From Bacteroidaceae bacterium (GTDB lineage: Bacteria; Bacteroidota; Bacteroidia; Bacteroidales; Bacteroidaceae): a stretch of 64,000 nucleotides of DNA. Below the pieces are notes generated by a model that was not told the DNA's origin, searched no databases, and saw nothing but the letters and a program-made list of their open reading frames with translations. Each line of letters begins with the position of its first letter. Position 1 is the stretch's first letter. The translations under genes were made by a program, and so were the position numbers. Below are positions 42,150 to 50,769 of this stretch, one piece after another. The DNA is taken from assembly GCA_024401095.1 (NCBI GenBank), contig JAKSLR010000005.1, forward strand, positions 1 through 64,000. Reading direction: 5' to 3'.

Positions 42150-43391
42150 ATGAAAAAATTATTTTCCATTTTACTGTTGGCTTGCTCCATTACCATGCAA
42201 GCCCAAGAAATCAAAATGATGAGAGGTGCCAATGATCCTGTAGGAACTCCACAAGGAATTCACCCAGGACGCGTTGCATGGACTCATGCTCCAGGAGCTA
42301 CAACCTGGCCTGGTGAAGGTTCCGGGAACTGGTATGAAGACCAATGGAATAACCAAGAACTGACAGACTGGTTAGTTTCTAATGCACTGACAACACTGAC
42401 AGGATGTAAGAACGAAGCAAAAGCTTGGGATGCTTTATTCAAGTCATTCAATCAAAAAGTACACAATCAGAAAAAGGGTTATAAAAAAGGACAGAAAATA
42501 GGTATTAAGGTAAACATGAACAATACCTATAATTATGAAGAGAGCGGTGAAATCAACGCTTCACCTCATATGGTCCTGGCCCTTTTGCGTTCTCTTATTC
42601 AGAAAGCCGGTGTGGCTCAAGAATGCATCACAGTTTTCGATGCCAGCCGTTATTTGACCAATGGTGTGTACAAGAAATGCCATGGAGAATTTCCTAACGT
42701 AAACTATGTGGATAACGTAGGAGAAGAAGGACGTACAAAATCAAACTATGTGGCAGATGCTGTTCACTATTCTAAAGAAAGTGCACGTATGCGTACAGGA
42801 TTGACCACAGCTTGTACAGAGGCAGATTATCTTATCAACATGGCTCTTTTAAAGGGACATGTGGGACAAGGTGTCACACTTTGCGGAAAGAACTGGTATG
42901 GAGTTGTAGATATCAACAAAGACTGGCGTAAAAATGCTCACGTTAACATGAACCAAGACCGTCATGGTAATCCAAGATACATTACATTTGTTGACTACAT
43001 GGGTCACAAAGACATTGGCGGAAAGACCATGCTCTATCTGATAGACGGCCTATACGGTTGTAAGCTTGTTGATGGCCTGCCAAAGCCAAAATGGAACATG
43101 GCCCCATTTAACGGCAATTGGCCATGTTCTTTGCTGGCCTCACAAGATCCTGTTGCAATAGATGCAGTTGGACTAGACTTTATCGCTTCTGAATTTCCTG
43201 ATGCTCCTGATTTGAATTATGCAGATGCATATATGGTTGAAGCAGCAATGGCAGACAATGCTCCTTCAAAAACAGTTTATGATCCAGAAGGAGATGGAAC
43301 AACCCTAAAAAGCTTAGGTGTTGCAGAACATTGGAATAATGCAACAGAAAAGAAATATAAGAAGATTGAACTGGTTTACAAGGCTAAGTAA
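42150..43391 (+). CDS. Secreted DUF362-domain protein
   Basis: A 413-residue exported protein (signal MKKLFSILLLACSITMQAQ). Most of it resembles DUF362 (GIKVNMNN, DYLINMALLKGHVGQGVTLCGKNWYG, QDPVAIDAVGLDFI). DUF362 is often fused to ferredoxin domains, but none is present here and there is no CxxCxxC cluster. It is monocistronic and its end overlaps the convergent glycosyltransferase gene by eight bases. The function is not known. Confidence 0.8.
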   Translation: MKKLFSILLLACSITMQAQEIKMMRGANDPVGTPQGIHPGRVAWTHAPGATTWPGEGSGNWYEDQWNNQELTDWLVSNALTTLTGCKNEAKAWDALFKSFNQKVHNQKKGYKKGQKIGIKVNMNNTYNYEESGEINASPHMVLALLRSLIQKAGVAQECITVFDASRYLTNGVYKKCHGEFPNVNYVDNVGEEGRTKSNYVADAVHYSKESARMRTGLTTACTEADYLINMALLKGHVGQGVTLCGKNWYGVVDINKDWRKNAHVNMNQDRHGNPRYITFVDYMGHKDIGGKTMLYLIDGLYGCKLVDGLPKPKWNMAPFNGNWPCSLLASQDPVAIDAVGLDFIASEFPDAPDLNYADAYMVEAAMADNAPSKTVYDPEGDGTTLKSLGVAEHWNNATEKKYKKIELVYKAK

Positions 43392-44391
43392 AACGTTTAT
43401 ATCCTCGTAAATAATAATCAAGAATAAGGAATCGGGTGGTGCGTTCATTAACACGTGCCACCTTTCTTTTTCTCAAGTTTTCCTCTCGTTTTAATCTGTA
43501 ATCCTGCTTAAGCTTTCTATATGCCATTCGGGCTTTAATCACTGCAAGGGCATTGCCCCAATCACCCGAAACAAAAAACTTAAACGCTGCCACATAATCC
43601 AGTAGCATACGAACGGCTAGCACAGTGTTTAGCTCTTCTTGAGGAAGGTTCTTATACAGCATAAGGAGATTGTTCCGGAAATTCAAGAAAGTCTTTCTTG
43701 GGCTTTCTTTCAGCGTAGCGGCCCCTACATGATAAACCACACTTTGAGGAATACAGACGATGTCTCTGCCACGGGTACGAAGTCTCCAGCAAAGATCTAT
43801 TTCTTCCATATGGGCAAAGAAAGCGGCGTCAAGCCCTCCTGCCTCTATATAGTCTTTTAAACGAATGAACAATGCTGCACCACTGGCCCAGAGAATAGAG
43901 CAGATAGAATTATATTGGCCTCTATCCTCCTCAACTGTACCCATGATACGTCCACGACAATAAGGATAACCAAAACGGTCCAGATATCCACCCGCTGCAC
44001 CGGCATATTCAAACAAATTCTTGTTTCTGTATGAAAGCAACTTAGGTTGGCAAGCAGCCACCTCAGGATGTGAATCCATGAAACTAACCAAAGGCTGAAG
44101 CCAGTCTGGTGTTACCTCCACATCAGAATTCAATAGCACCACATACTCTGCCAGAATCTGTGCCAAGGCTCTATTGTATCCTTCTGCGAAACCATAGTTC
44201 TCCTCCAGACAAATTACACGAACTTGAGGAAATTCTGACTGCAAAACCTGTAAAGACTGGTCAGAAGAGTGATTGTCTGCCACAACGATCTCTACTCCTT
44301 CTATAGTGGAGAAAGAGATAACAGAAGGGAGAAACTGTTTCAACATTTCCGCCCCGTTCCAGTTTAAAATGACAACAGCAACCTTATTCAT
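43384..44391 (-). CDS. Family 2 glycosyltransferase
   Basis: A 335-residue GT2 enzyme: VAVVILNWNGAEML at the N-terminus, VADNHSSD, and the metal-binding LLNSDVEV as the DxD-like motif, then MEEIDLCWRLRTRG (the ED/W motif) and a basic C-terminal tail. It resembles rhamnosyl/hexosyltransferases acting on surface polysaccharides. There is no polysaccharide cluster around it; it is instead coupled to the tRNA-modifying mtaB gene by an eight-base overlap. The sugar and acceptor are unknown. Confidence 0.88.
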   Translation of the reverse strand: MNKVAVVILNWNGAEMLKQFLPSVISFSTIEGVEIVVADNHSSDQSLQVLQSEFPQVRVICLEENYGFAEGYNRALAQILAEYVVLLNSDVEVTPDWLQPLVSFMDSHPEVAACQPKLLSYRNKNLFEYAGAAGGYLDRFGYPYCRGRIMGTVEEDRGQYNSICSILWASGAALFIRLKDYIEAGGLDAAFFAHMEEIDLCWRLRTRGRDIVCIPQSVVYHVGAATLKESPRKTFLNFRNNLLMLYKNLPQEELNTVLAVRMLLDYVAAFKFFVSGDWGNALAVIKARMAYRKLKQDYRLKREENLRKRKVARVNERTTRFLILDYYLRGYKRFT

Positions 44392-45709
44392 TGACTATTG
44401 TACCTTTCAAGGCCGATTTATCTTCATTGAACTCACCCAGTAACACACGTACTAAAGTATTGTCCTGATGAGCACATGCATCAGCCACTTCCACACGGAT
44501 GTAATTATCTGTAAAACCATGGAATGGCATACCTGGCTTTGGTTTCTCCAGCAGAACTGTCTTGATACAACCAATATGACGGGCATAAAAAGCCTTCGTC
44601 TGTTCTTCGCTCCAATCCAACAGAAGCTGTGAACGGCGATGACGCTCCTGAGCAGAAACAACGTAATCGATATTCAGCGCCTTGGTACCAGGACGTTCAG
44701 AATAAGTGAATACATGAAGCTGAGTCAAATCTAGAGAACGGATAAAATCATAACTGTCCTGGAAATATTCCGGAGTCTCTCCGCGTGTTCCCACCATGAC
44801 ATCCACCCCTATAAATGCATCAGGCATCAGTTCTTTAATCTTGTAAATCTTATCGGCAAAAAGCTGACGCTCATAATGACGGTGCATGAGTTTAAGGATT
44901 TCATCCGATCCACTTTGCAATGGAATATGAAAATGGGGCATGAAAGCACGAGAATGAGAACAATACTCTATTATCTCATCGGTAAGCAGATCAGGCTCTA
45001 TGGAAGATATTCTATAGCGTTCTATTCCTTCTACCTCGTCTAATGCTTTAATCAAATCCAGAAAAGATTCACCGGTCGTACGGCCGAAATCACCTATATT
45101 TACACCCGTAATAACAATTTCTTTTCCTCCCTCGGCAGCAGCCTGTCTGGCCTGTTCTACCAATGAAGCAATAGAACCGTTGCGAGATCGTCCTCTTGCC
45201 ATAGGAATAGTACAATAAGTGCAATAGTAGTTACAACCATCCTGAACCTTAAGCCAGAAACGTGTACGGTCTCCCCTGCTGCAAGATGGAGAGAAAGTAC
45301 GAATATCCTTTGTAGGAACCGTAAAGAACTCTGCCTGATCTTTTTTCTTGAGATTTCCCAGATAGGAAAGGAGCTCGCCCTTCTGTTCTGCCCCAAGCAC
45401 CAGGTCCACACCAGGAATCTCTGCCACTTCACCAGGCTTTAGCTGGGCGTAGCAGCCTGTCACCACGACAAAAGCATTCGGATGTCTTTTTACAAGCTTA
45501 TGAATAGCCTGGCGACATTTTTTATCTGCCATCTGAGTTACAGAACAGGTATTGATCACACAAATATCTGCCTGTTCACCTCTTCTAGCAGTTCGTACAC
45601 CTGCCTCCTGCAGCATACGTCCAATAGCAGAGGTTTCACTGAAATTGAGTTTACATCCCAGTGTTTCATAAGCGGCTGTCTTATCTTGAAAAACTAAAGC
45701 GTCAATCAT
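44384..45709 (-). CDS. mtaB: tRNA t6A37 methylthiotransferase MtaB
   Basis: A 441-residue radical SAM methylthiotransferase. The N-terminal UPF0004 domain has YETLGCKLN, CVINTCSVT and VVTGCYAQ with its three cluster cysteines, the radical SAM motif is CNYYCTYCTIP, and a TRAM-like C-terminal region follows. The CKLN form indicates MtaB rather than MiaB or RimO. It adds a methylthio group to t6A at position 37 of tRNAs. The start at 45709 is favoured because TATCTTTG on the minus strand (45735-45728) overlaps the ATG at 45739. Confidence 0.92.
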   Translation of the reverse strand: MIDALVFQDKTAAYETLGCKLNFSETSAIGRMLQEAGVRTARRGEQADICVINTCSVTQMADKKCRQAIHKLVKRHPNAFVVVTGCYAQLKPGEVAEIPGVDLVLGAEQKGELLSYLGNLKKKDQAEFFTVPTKDIRTFSPSCSRGDRTRFWLKVQDGCNYYCTYCTIPMARGRSRNGSIASLVEQARQAAAEGGKEIVITGVNIGDFGRTTGESFLDLIKALDEVEGIERYRISSIEPDLLTDEIIEYCSHSRAFMPHFHIPLQSGSDEILKLMHRHYERQLFADKIYKIKELMPDAFIGVDVMVGTRGETPEYFQDSYDFIRSLDLTQLHVFTYSERPGTKALNIDYVVSAQERHRRSQLLLDWSEEQTKAFYARHIGCIKTVLLEKPKPGMPFHGFTDNYIRVEVADACAHQDNTLVRVLLGEFNEDKSALKGTIVNE

Positions 45710-45727
45710 GTCAATTCTATTTGCATG

Positions 45728-45735
45728 CAAAGATA
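45728..45735 (-). promoter_or_regulatory. -7 element of mtaB-GT2
   Basis: TATCTTTG on the minus strand, 18 bases before the ATG at 45709. Confidence 0.6.
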
Positions 45736-45905
45736 GCATAAAATAAGATTATATAATAATTTTTCAGTGTTTTTAGGTCTTTGTGTGCCCACACAAGAGA
45801 TTTTTAACATTTTATATTATCCTAAATATCAACACATTACAAAATGTTACTAAAAATATTCAAAAAAAAGTTGAAAAAAAAGATACAACATAATAAAAAA
45901 CTCCT

Positions 45906-45913
45906 TACCTTTG
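45906..45913 (+). promoter_or_regulatory. -7 element of the small lipoprotein gene
   Basis: TACCTTTG; the leader to the ATG at 45968 is about 50 bases. The rest of the 230-base gap after 45739 is A/T-rich and shows no gene. Confidence 0.65.
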
Positions 45914-45967
45914 CAGCGTTTTAATAAACAATTGATTGTTTTACAAGTTTTAAAAGCAAAGAAAATT

Positions 45968-46144
45968 ATGAAGAAGTTGGTATTTATGTTCGTAGCTATG
46001 GCAGCTGTTTCTTTCGCATCTTGCGGAAATCAGGCTCAGGGTGAGGCTGAGGCAGTTGATTCAGTTGTTGTTGAGGAAGAGGTTGCTCCAGTTGATACTG
46101 TTGCTGCTGACACTTGCGCTACTGACACTGTAGTTGCTGAGTAA
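45968..46144 (+). CDS. 58-residue acidic lipoprotein
   Basis: A very short lipoprotein: MKKLVFMFVAMAAVSFASC gives a signal with lipobox, after which only about 39 residues remain, almost all Val, Asp, Glu, Ala and Thr (EAEAVDSVVVEEEVAPVDTVAADT). It is low-complexity and strongly negative. Start 45968 is chosen because the in-frame TTG at 45911 lies inside the promoter. A strong promoter, codon use and terminator suggest a highly expressed gene. The role is unknown; it may be an abundant envelope protein like small acidic lipoproteins of other Bacteroidales. Confidence 0.75.
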   Translation: MKKLVFMFVAMAAVSFASCGNQAQGEAEAVDSVVVEEEVAPVDTVAADTCATDTVVAE

Positions 46145-46171
46145 TCTATTGTTACGAATAGAGGGAATTGG

Positions 46172-46208
46172 AACCTGTTGGACATTGTCCAGCAGGTTTA
46201 TTTTTTTT
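46172..46208 (+). terminator. Terminator of the small lipoprotein gene
   Basis: AACCTG-T-TGGAC-ATT-GTCCA-G-CAGGTT followed by TATTTTTTTT. Confidence 0.82.
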
Positions 46209-46230
46209 GAAAAAATCTATATTGTAGAGA

Positions 46231-46270
46231 GAAAAAAATAACCTCCGGATTTCATATGAAATCCGGAGGT
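46231..46270 (-). terminator. Terminator of the rpsF-rpsR-rplI operon
   Basis: A perfect 30-base palindrome spans 46241-46270 (arms begin ACCTCCGGATTTCAT), with a run of U in minus-strand transcripts just beyond 46241. It lies 30 bases after rplI. Confidence 0.85.
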
Positions 46271-46299
46271 CTATGTTTAATAAACAGAGCTACAATCGT

Positions 46300-46752
46300 T
46301 TAAGCTTCTTCCTGTGCAGGAACTACCTCAAACTTCAGAGCAGCAGTTACCTCACGATGCAGCTTAACAGGAGCCTCGAATGAACCGAGTGCCTTAACAT
46401 CCTTGCAAGCGATGATCTTACGATCAATCTCGATGCCCTGCTTAGCCAATTCGTCAGCCAACATCATGTTGTTTACAGAACCGTAAACAGCACCTGCTGC
46501 ACTAACCTTTACTGGGATAGTCAAAGAAACAGCATTGATCTTCTCAGCCAGTGCCTCAGCGTCAGCCTTAATCTTAGCCAACTTGTGAGCGCGCTGCTTC
46601 AACTCTTCTGCCAACATCTTCTTAGCAGCTGGAGAAGCGATCACTGCAAAACCCTGAGGAATCAAATAGTTACGGCCATAACCGTTCTTTACTTCTACGA
46701 TATCGTCCTTGAAACCAAGACCGATAACATCTTTCTTCAAAATAATTTCCAT
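46300..46752 (-). CDS. rplI: 50S ribosomal protein L9
   Basis: A 150-residue L9 with the signature MEIILKKDVIGLGFKDDIVEVKNGYGRNYLIPQG at the N-terminus and the long helix (AAKKMLAEELKQRAHKLAKIK) leading to the C-terminal domain. It binds 23S rRNA at the base of the L1 stalk. Third gene of the rpsF-rpsR-rplI operon, 17 bases after rpsR. Confidence 0.98.
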   Translation of the reverse strand: MEIILKKDVIGLGFKDDIVEVKNGYGRNYLIPQGFAVIASPAAKKMLAEELKQRAHKLAKIKADAEALAEKINAVSLTIPVKVSAAGAVYGSVNNMMLADELAKQGIEIDRKIIACKDVKALGSFEAPVKLHREVTAALKFEVVPAQEEA

Positions 46753-46769
46753 ACAATTCCTCCTCTTTA

Positions 46770-47042
46770 TTATTTCATCATATCAGTTACGAATGGGAGC
46801 AATGCCAAATGACGAGCTCTCTTTACTGCCTGAGCAACACGACGCTGATACTTCAATGAAGTACCGGTAATACGGCGAGGTAAAATCTTACCCTGCTCGT
46901 TCAAGAACTTCTTCAGGAACTCTGGATCCTTGTAATCGATATACTTGATACCGCTCTTCTTGAAACGGCAATACTTCTTCTTCTTAGTATCGATGGTAGG
47001 TGGAGTCAAATATCTGATCTCTGATGCCTGTGCAACTGCCAT
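46770..47042 (-). CDS. rpsR: 30S ribosomal protein S18
   Basis: A 90-residue S18: [23 protein letters not shown] and [33 protein letters not shown] are diagnostic. It forms a dimer with S6 on the platform of the 30S subunit. It starts two bases after rpsF. Confidence 0.98.
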   Translation of the reverse strand: MAVAQASEIRYLTPPTIDTKKKKYCRFKKSGIKYIDYKDPEFLKKFLNEQGKILPRRITGTSLKYQRRVAQAVKRARHLALLPFVTDMMK

Positions 47043-47044
47043 AA

Positions 47045-47383
47045 TTAATCCTCCTTCTTTTTGTTGTTACGACGCTTCTCAGCATATTCTGCTGCGTACT
47101 TCTCCATCTTAACAGTAAGATAGCGAATAACTCTCTCATCACGACGGTAGTTGATTTCCAACTTGTCAATTACTGTAGGTTCTGCCTTGAACTCAATCAA
47201 CTGATAGAAGCCAGTAGACTTCTTCTCAATAGGATAAGCCAACTTCTTCAAACCCCAATTCTCTTCATTAAGAATCTCTGCACCAGCATCGGTGAGCAGG
47301 GTCTTGAATTTACCTACCGCTTCCTTCATCTGATCATCAGACAAAACGGGAGTCAAAATGAAAACGGTTTCGTATTGATTCAT
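47045..47383 (-). CDS. rpsF: 30S ribosomal protein S6
   Basis: A 112-residue S6: [47 protein letters not shown] and [13 protein letters not shown] are typical. The C-terminus is short and basic. First gene of the operon; TACCTTTG on the minus strand (47435-47428) gives a leader of about 40 bases. Confidence 0.98.
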   Translation of the reverse strand: MNQYETVFILTPVLSDDQMKEAVGKFKTLLTDAGAEILNEENWGLKKLAYPIEKKSTGFYQLIEFKAEPTVIDKLEINYRRDERVIRYLTVKMEKYAAEYAEKRRNNKKKED

Positions 47384-47427
47384 ACTACTTTAAATAATTT
47401 AATTAATAATTCTGCAAAAATGCGGTG

Positions 47428-47435
47428 CAAAGGTA
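47428..47435 (-). promoter_or_regulatory. -7 element of the rpsF operon
   Basis: TACCTTTG on the minus strand, 44 bases before the rpsF ATG. Confidence 0.65.
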
Positions 47436-47494
47436 ATACAATTTTCCGGAACAGAAGAATGATTTCACACCTTTTTTCTTTATTTCCAATGAAT

Positions 47495-47525
47495 TTTGGT
47501 GATTTGCTATAATTTACTATTTTTG
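47495..47525 (+). promoter_or_regulatory. Promoter of the MarR-family gene
   Basis: TTTG (47495-47498) and TATTTTTG (47518-47525) separated by 19 bases; the ATG is at 47544. Confidence 0.6.
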
Positions 47526-47543
47526 CGTACAAAGTAGAGAGTT

Positions 47544-47987
47544 ATGAACACACAATTCTTTGATGTGGACTTAATTATGGCCTTGCTTGGAGGCAAGGTT
47601 TCCATTGCTATCGCCCACAAACTTAACAAAAACTTCAGAAATCACAACATTCCTATCACACCAGACATTTGGTTAGTCATGTTGTATTTAAGAGAAAAAG
47701 ATGGTGTTACCCAGAATTTTCTCTGTACATCCACTTACAAGGACAAAGCCTGGATGAACAGAACCATTGGAAAGATGGAAGCAGAGGAATTGGTACTCAG
47801 AAGGAAAGGAAAAGAAGATTTACGAGAGAAACGCGTCTTCCTGACTATCAAAGGGCGTGAGGTTGCTGAAAAGGCATATCAAGTGGCAAACAGAACGCTA
47901 ATGGAACAGTTAAGAGGGCTTACGACAGAACAAGTTATCGTATGTCAAGAAACTCTCCGAAAAGTGTTTGAAAACGCTGCTGAGTAA
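47544..47987 (+). CDS. MarR-family transcriptional regulator
   Basis: A 147-residue winged-helix protein. The central part (about residues 35-105) has the MarR pattern: ITPDIWLVMLYLREKDGVTQNFLCTSTYKDKAWMNRTIGKMEAEELVLRRKG as helix-turn-helix and wing, with DLREKRVFLTIKGREVAEKA closing it; helices at both ends would form the dimer interface. Such proteins are usually ligand-responsive repressors. Just downstream is a small membrane-protein gene, with a nine-base inverted repeat between the two. Confidence 0.88.
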   Translation: MNTQFFDVDLIMALLGGKVSIAIAHKLNKNFRNHNIPITPDIWLVMLYLREKDGVTQNFLCTSTYKDKAWMNRTIGKMEAEELVLRRKGKEDLREKRVFLTIKGREVAEKAYQVANRTLMEQLRGLTTEQVIVCQETLRKVFENAAE

Positions 47988-48012
47988 AAAAATATGGTCG
48001 CTTTTAGTATTT

Positions 48013-48043
48013 TTTCTTGAATTTGTTTCTCTATTTCAAGAAA
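48013..48043. repeat. Inverted repeat between the MarR gene and the 55-residue membrane protein
   Basis: TTTCTTGAA (48013-48021) and TTCAAGAAA (48035-48043) with a 13-base spacer. It has no good T-run, so it may be an operator rather than a terminator. Confidence 0.4.
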
Positions 48044-48108
48044 TATGCGTTAATTTGTGACTGATTTAGAAATATCCTCGAAATAAATAATTAAAAAAAC
48101 ACACATAT

Positions 48109-48276
48109 ATGAAAAACTTAGGCATTCTCATTATTGTATTGGCAGCTGTAGGTTTGATTGCTAGCTACTATGTTGGTGGCTTGTGCAGCAACAATGCTTA
48201 TACCGCTAGCATGATGGCTCTTTTGGTTGTTGGCTTGGTTGCCCACATCATCCTGAACAAGAAATACACTGAATAA
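48109..48276 (+). CDS. Unannotated 55-residue two-helix membrane protein
   Basis: ATG at 48109, TAA at 48274-48276. The product has two hydrophobic helices (LGILIIVLAAVGLIASYYVG, about residues 4-23, and YTASMMALLVVGLVAHIIL, about 31-49) joined by GLCSNNA and ends in a charged KKYTE tail. A strong terminator follows 27 bases later and the MarR regulator precedes it, so it is a real expressed unit rather than chance. It is short enough to be missed in automated annotation. The function is unknown; control by the MarR protein is a guess from position. Confidence 0.72.
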   Translation: MKNLGILIIVLAAVGLIASYYVGGLCSNNAYTASMMALLVVGLVAHIILNKKYTE

Positions 48277-48302
48277 TCTTGTATTTTTTGACCAATGCAA
48301 AT

Positions 48303-48332
48303 AAAATAGGCTCGGAAATCCGAGCCTATTTT
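48303..48332. terminator. Bidirectional terminator between the small membrane protein and rprY
   Basis: AAAATAGGCTCGG-AAAT-CCGAGCCTATTTT, flanked by T-rich and A-rich sequence, serving both convergent units. Confidence 0.85.
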
Positions 48333-48336
48333 ATTT

Positions 48337-49041
48337 TTATTCCTCAACAGGAGTTATCAACTTGTAACCTTTTCCGTGGATGTTGATGATTTCAATTTCT
48401 GGGTCATTCTTTAAATGCTTGCGAAGCTTTGTAATATAGACATCCATACTTCTTGCATTGAAATAGTTATCATCAATCCAAATGGTCTTCAAAGCGAAAT
48501 CGCGCTGCAGAATCTCATTGGCATGAGAGCAAAGCAAACCTAACAATTCAGATTCTTTAGTAGTCAGCTTGACCTGCTCATCACCACAAGACAGCAACTG
48601 CTTCTGGGTGTCGAACAAGAACTTGCCAATGTGATATACACTGCTCTCCTTATTCTTCTTGCCACGCACACGACGCAGAATTGCTTCAATTCGCAATACC
48701 AACTCTTCCATTGAGAACGGCTTGGTGATATAATCATCTGCACCATGCTTAAAACCTTCCAGAATATCTTCTTTTAAGGTTCTAGCTGTAAGGAAGATTA
48801 CAGGAACATCGGGATTGATGGCACGAATATCCTGGGCCAGAGTCAGACCATCTTTCTTTGGCATATTGATATCCAGTATGCACAGGTCAAATTTTCCTCT
48901 CTGGAATGCTCTATATCCAGCATCACCATCTGAACATAGTTCTGCAACATATCCTTTTGTCTGCAAATACTCGCGCAAAAGCATACCTAAATTCTCATCA
49001 TCTTCACACAATAAGAGTCTCAATTTTTCTTCCATAATCAC
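48337..49041 (-). CDS. rprY: OmpR/PhoB-type response regulator, RprY-like
   Basis: A 234-residue regulator: receiver domain with CEDDE, phosphoacceptor Asp57 in CILDINMPKKDG, Thr in IFLTARTL and Lys in DYITKPFS, then a winged helix of the OmpR type (LTTKESELLGLLCSHANEILQRDFALKTIWIDDNYFNARSMDVYITKLRKHL). Length and pairing match RprY of Bacteroides fragilis. The gene is three bases after its kinase. ATG at 49035 is an alternative start. Confidence 0.85.
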   Translation of the reverse strand: MIMEEKLRLLLCEDDENLGMLLREYLQTKGYVAELCSDGDAGYRAFQRGKFDLCILDINMPKKDGLTLAQDIRAINPDVPVIFLTARTLKEDILEGFKHGADDYITKPFSMEELVLRIEAILRRVRGKKNKESSVYHIGKFLFDTQKQLLSCGDEQVKLTTKESELLGLLCSHANEILQRDFALKTIWIDDNYFNARSMDVYITKLRKHLKNDPEIEIINIHGKGYKLITPVEE

Positions 49042-49044
49042 TTC

Positions 49045-50598
49045 TTAATTTATGGTTGGTAATGTTATTATAAATTTCGTTCCCTTTCCAAGTTCACTCT
49101 CTGCCACGATATCGCCTTTATGTGCCTTGACGATTAGCTTCACATAAGCCAAGCCTAATCCAAAGCCTTTTACATCGTGCAGTTTTCCGTTCTGAACCCG
49201 GTAAAACTTTTCAAAAATTCTCTTTACATCTTCTTTCTTTATTCCGATGCCGTTATCCTGGATGCTGATCTTTAGCTTTTCTCCTTCATTCCAGGTTCTG
49301 ACACAAAGTTGAAGGTCCACCCCTTCTCTCCGATACTTTACGGCATTGTCCATAAGATTAAAGATCACATTCGTCAGGTGCATATTGTCACCCATGACTA
49401 TAGGATCCTCGCTCTCCAGCTTGGCGTCAATGCTTCCTCCGTATTGTTGTACTTTTAAAGCAAAAGTATCTACCACCCCTGCAATAAGAGCATCGAAATC
49501 TATTTCTTCCTTTTTCAGGTTGGTTGCTCCGCTGCGGTCAAACAATGACATCTGAAGCACCTTTTCCACTTGCATACGAAGACGCTTGGTCTCCTCATTA
49601 ATGATCTTTGTGGTATGCTGCACCATGGTTGGCGATTTTGCCACACTTTCATCATTCAGCATCTGAGCAGCCAAAGATATAGTAGAGATTGGTGTCTTGA
49701 ACTCATGGGTAAGATGATGAATGAAGTCGTTCTTCATCTCAGACAATTTCTTCTGTCTTACCAGTGAGAAAATAGTAAAGATGAACGTTATGAGCAATAT
49801 TCCCGTGAAGATCAACGTAGGAATCATATAACGGACAGAGCTGAAGATATAGCTGTCCAGATCAGGGAAATGAACTTTTACAGTACCCATTCTGGAAGCT
49901 GGCGACTTCTGGAAAAGAGTTGCCGAGAATATGTTATCTTCTCCCGCCACCTCATAATCAGAGCAACGATAGATTTCCTTGCCATCATTCGTAGTTATGC
50001 GGAAATGATAAGGCAAATCAATGCCGCTATTGGTAAGCTCCGATTTTATATCCTGATCAAGCTGCTGATAATTGATTCGTTCCTCCAAGGGTTTATCGCT
50101 GGCTGTATAAAGGATATTATAAACCACTTCATCCAGCAATGCCTTTTGATAAACGTATCGGTCCTTTACTTCTTGCCTCAATGATTTTGATGCCTGAGAG
50201 ATAGAGTTCTTTCCTCGTTCCATTACCATATTATTATGTACGGCAGGGCGAGTGATTTCTGTCCGGACATCAAATGTCTGATAAACGGTTCCGTCTTTTG
50301 ATGTAACAGTTTGCTGACGAGTATGCTGAATGATATCAGAAGCATTGTCCTTGTGAATCTGAACAGAATCTTCCACAGAATGTTGCTGAGTCTCTGCCAC
50401 ATCTTTCTCCAAATATCGCTTGGTCTCGCGCAACTCCAAATTACGGGCAGCAGTATTCAGACAACGGGTAACCGTTTCTCTGAACTGCTCCTGACGGGCA
50501 CGGGTCATCTCATTGATATAATGAAGCTGCATATAAAGCAAGCTCGAAAATGAGAGGGCCATGACAATTCCCAATACAATTATGGTGGTCTTTTTCAT
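49045..50598 (-). CDS. rprX: Sensor histidine kinase, RprX-like
   Basis: A 517-residue kinase with an N-terminal membrane helix (TIIVLGIVMALSFSSLLYMQ), a periplasmic domain (about 30-240), a second helix (YMIPTLIFTGILLITFIFTIFSL), HisKA with His298 in HLTHEFKTPISTI and HATPase_c (NLMDNAVKYR, GFGLGLAYVKLI). It phosphorylates the regulator encoded three bases downstream. The start at 50598 follows from TACTTTTG on the minus strand (50610-50603); the ATG at 50613 lies upstream of that element. This leaves at most a few leader bases. The name rests on overall likeness to the Bacteroides RprX/RprY pair. Confidence 0.85.
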   Translation of the reverse strand: MKKTTIIVLGIVMALSFSSLLYMQLHYINEMTRARQEQFRETVTRCLNTAARNLELRETKRYLEKDVAETQQHSVEDSVQIHKDNASDIIQHTRQQTVTSKDGTVYQTFDVRTEITRPAVHNNMVMERGKNSISQASKSLRQEVKDRYVYQKALLDEVVYNILYTASDKPLEERINYQQLDQDIKSELTNSGIDLPYHFRITTNDGKEIYRCSDYEVAGEDNIFSATLFQKSPASRMGTVKVHFPDLDSYIFSSVRYMIPTLIFTGILLITFIFTIFSLVRQKKLSEMKNDFIHHLTHEFKTPISTISLAAQMLNDESVAKSPTMVQHTTKIINEETKRLRMQVEKVLQMSLFDRSGATNLKKEEIDFDALIAGVVDTFALKVQQYGGSIDAKLESEDPIVMGDNMHLTNVIFNLMDNAVKYRREGVDLQLCVRTWNEGEKLKISIQDNGIGIKKEDVKRIFEKFYRVQNGKLHDVKGFGLGLAYVKLIVKAHKGDIVAESELGKGTKFIITLPTIN

Positions 50599-50602
50599 AC
50601 CG

Positions 50603-50685
50603 CAAAAGTACAACTGTTAATTTTTAACTTAACAATTAACACTCTTGTTTTTTAACAGAATTTACACGAATTAACAAAACACGCA
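50603..50685 (-). promoter_or_regulatory. rprX promoter with clustered TTAAC motifs
   Basis: TACTTTTG on the minus strand (50610-50603), with TTGT about 21 bases further upstream. Around and upstream (50615-50685) GTTAA/TTAAC occurs at least five times, a possible site for autoregulation. Confidence 0.45.
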
Positions 50686-50716
50686 AAAATACATGCCAAA
50701 TAAATAACTTTAACAC

Positions 50717-50753
50717 AAAAAAAGGAGCACCTCTTAAGAAGTGCTCCTTTTTT
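50717..50753 (-). terminator. Terminator of the EF-G paralogue gene
   Basis: AAAAAAAGGAGCAC pairs with GTGCTCCTTTTTT; it lies 17 bases after the minus-strand gene. Confidence 0.85.
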
Positions 50754-50769
50754 ATAGTATAGTAAAATA

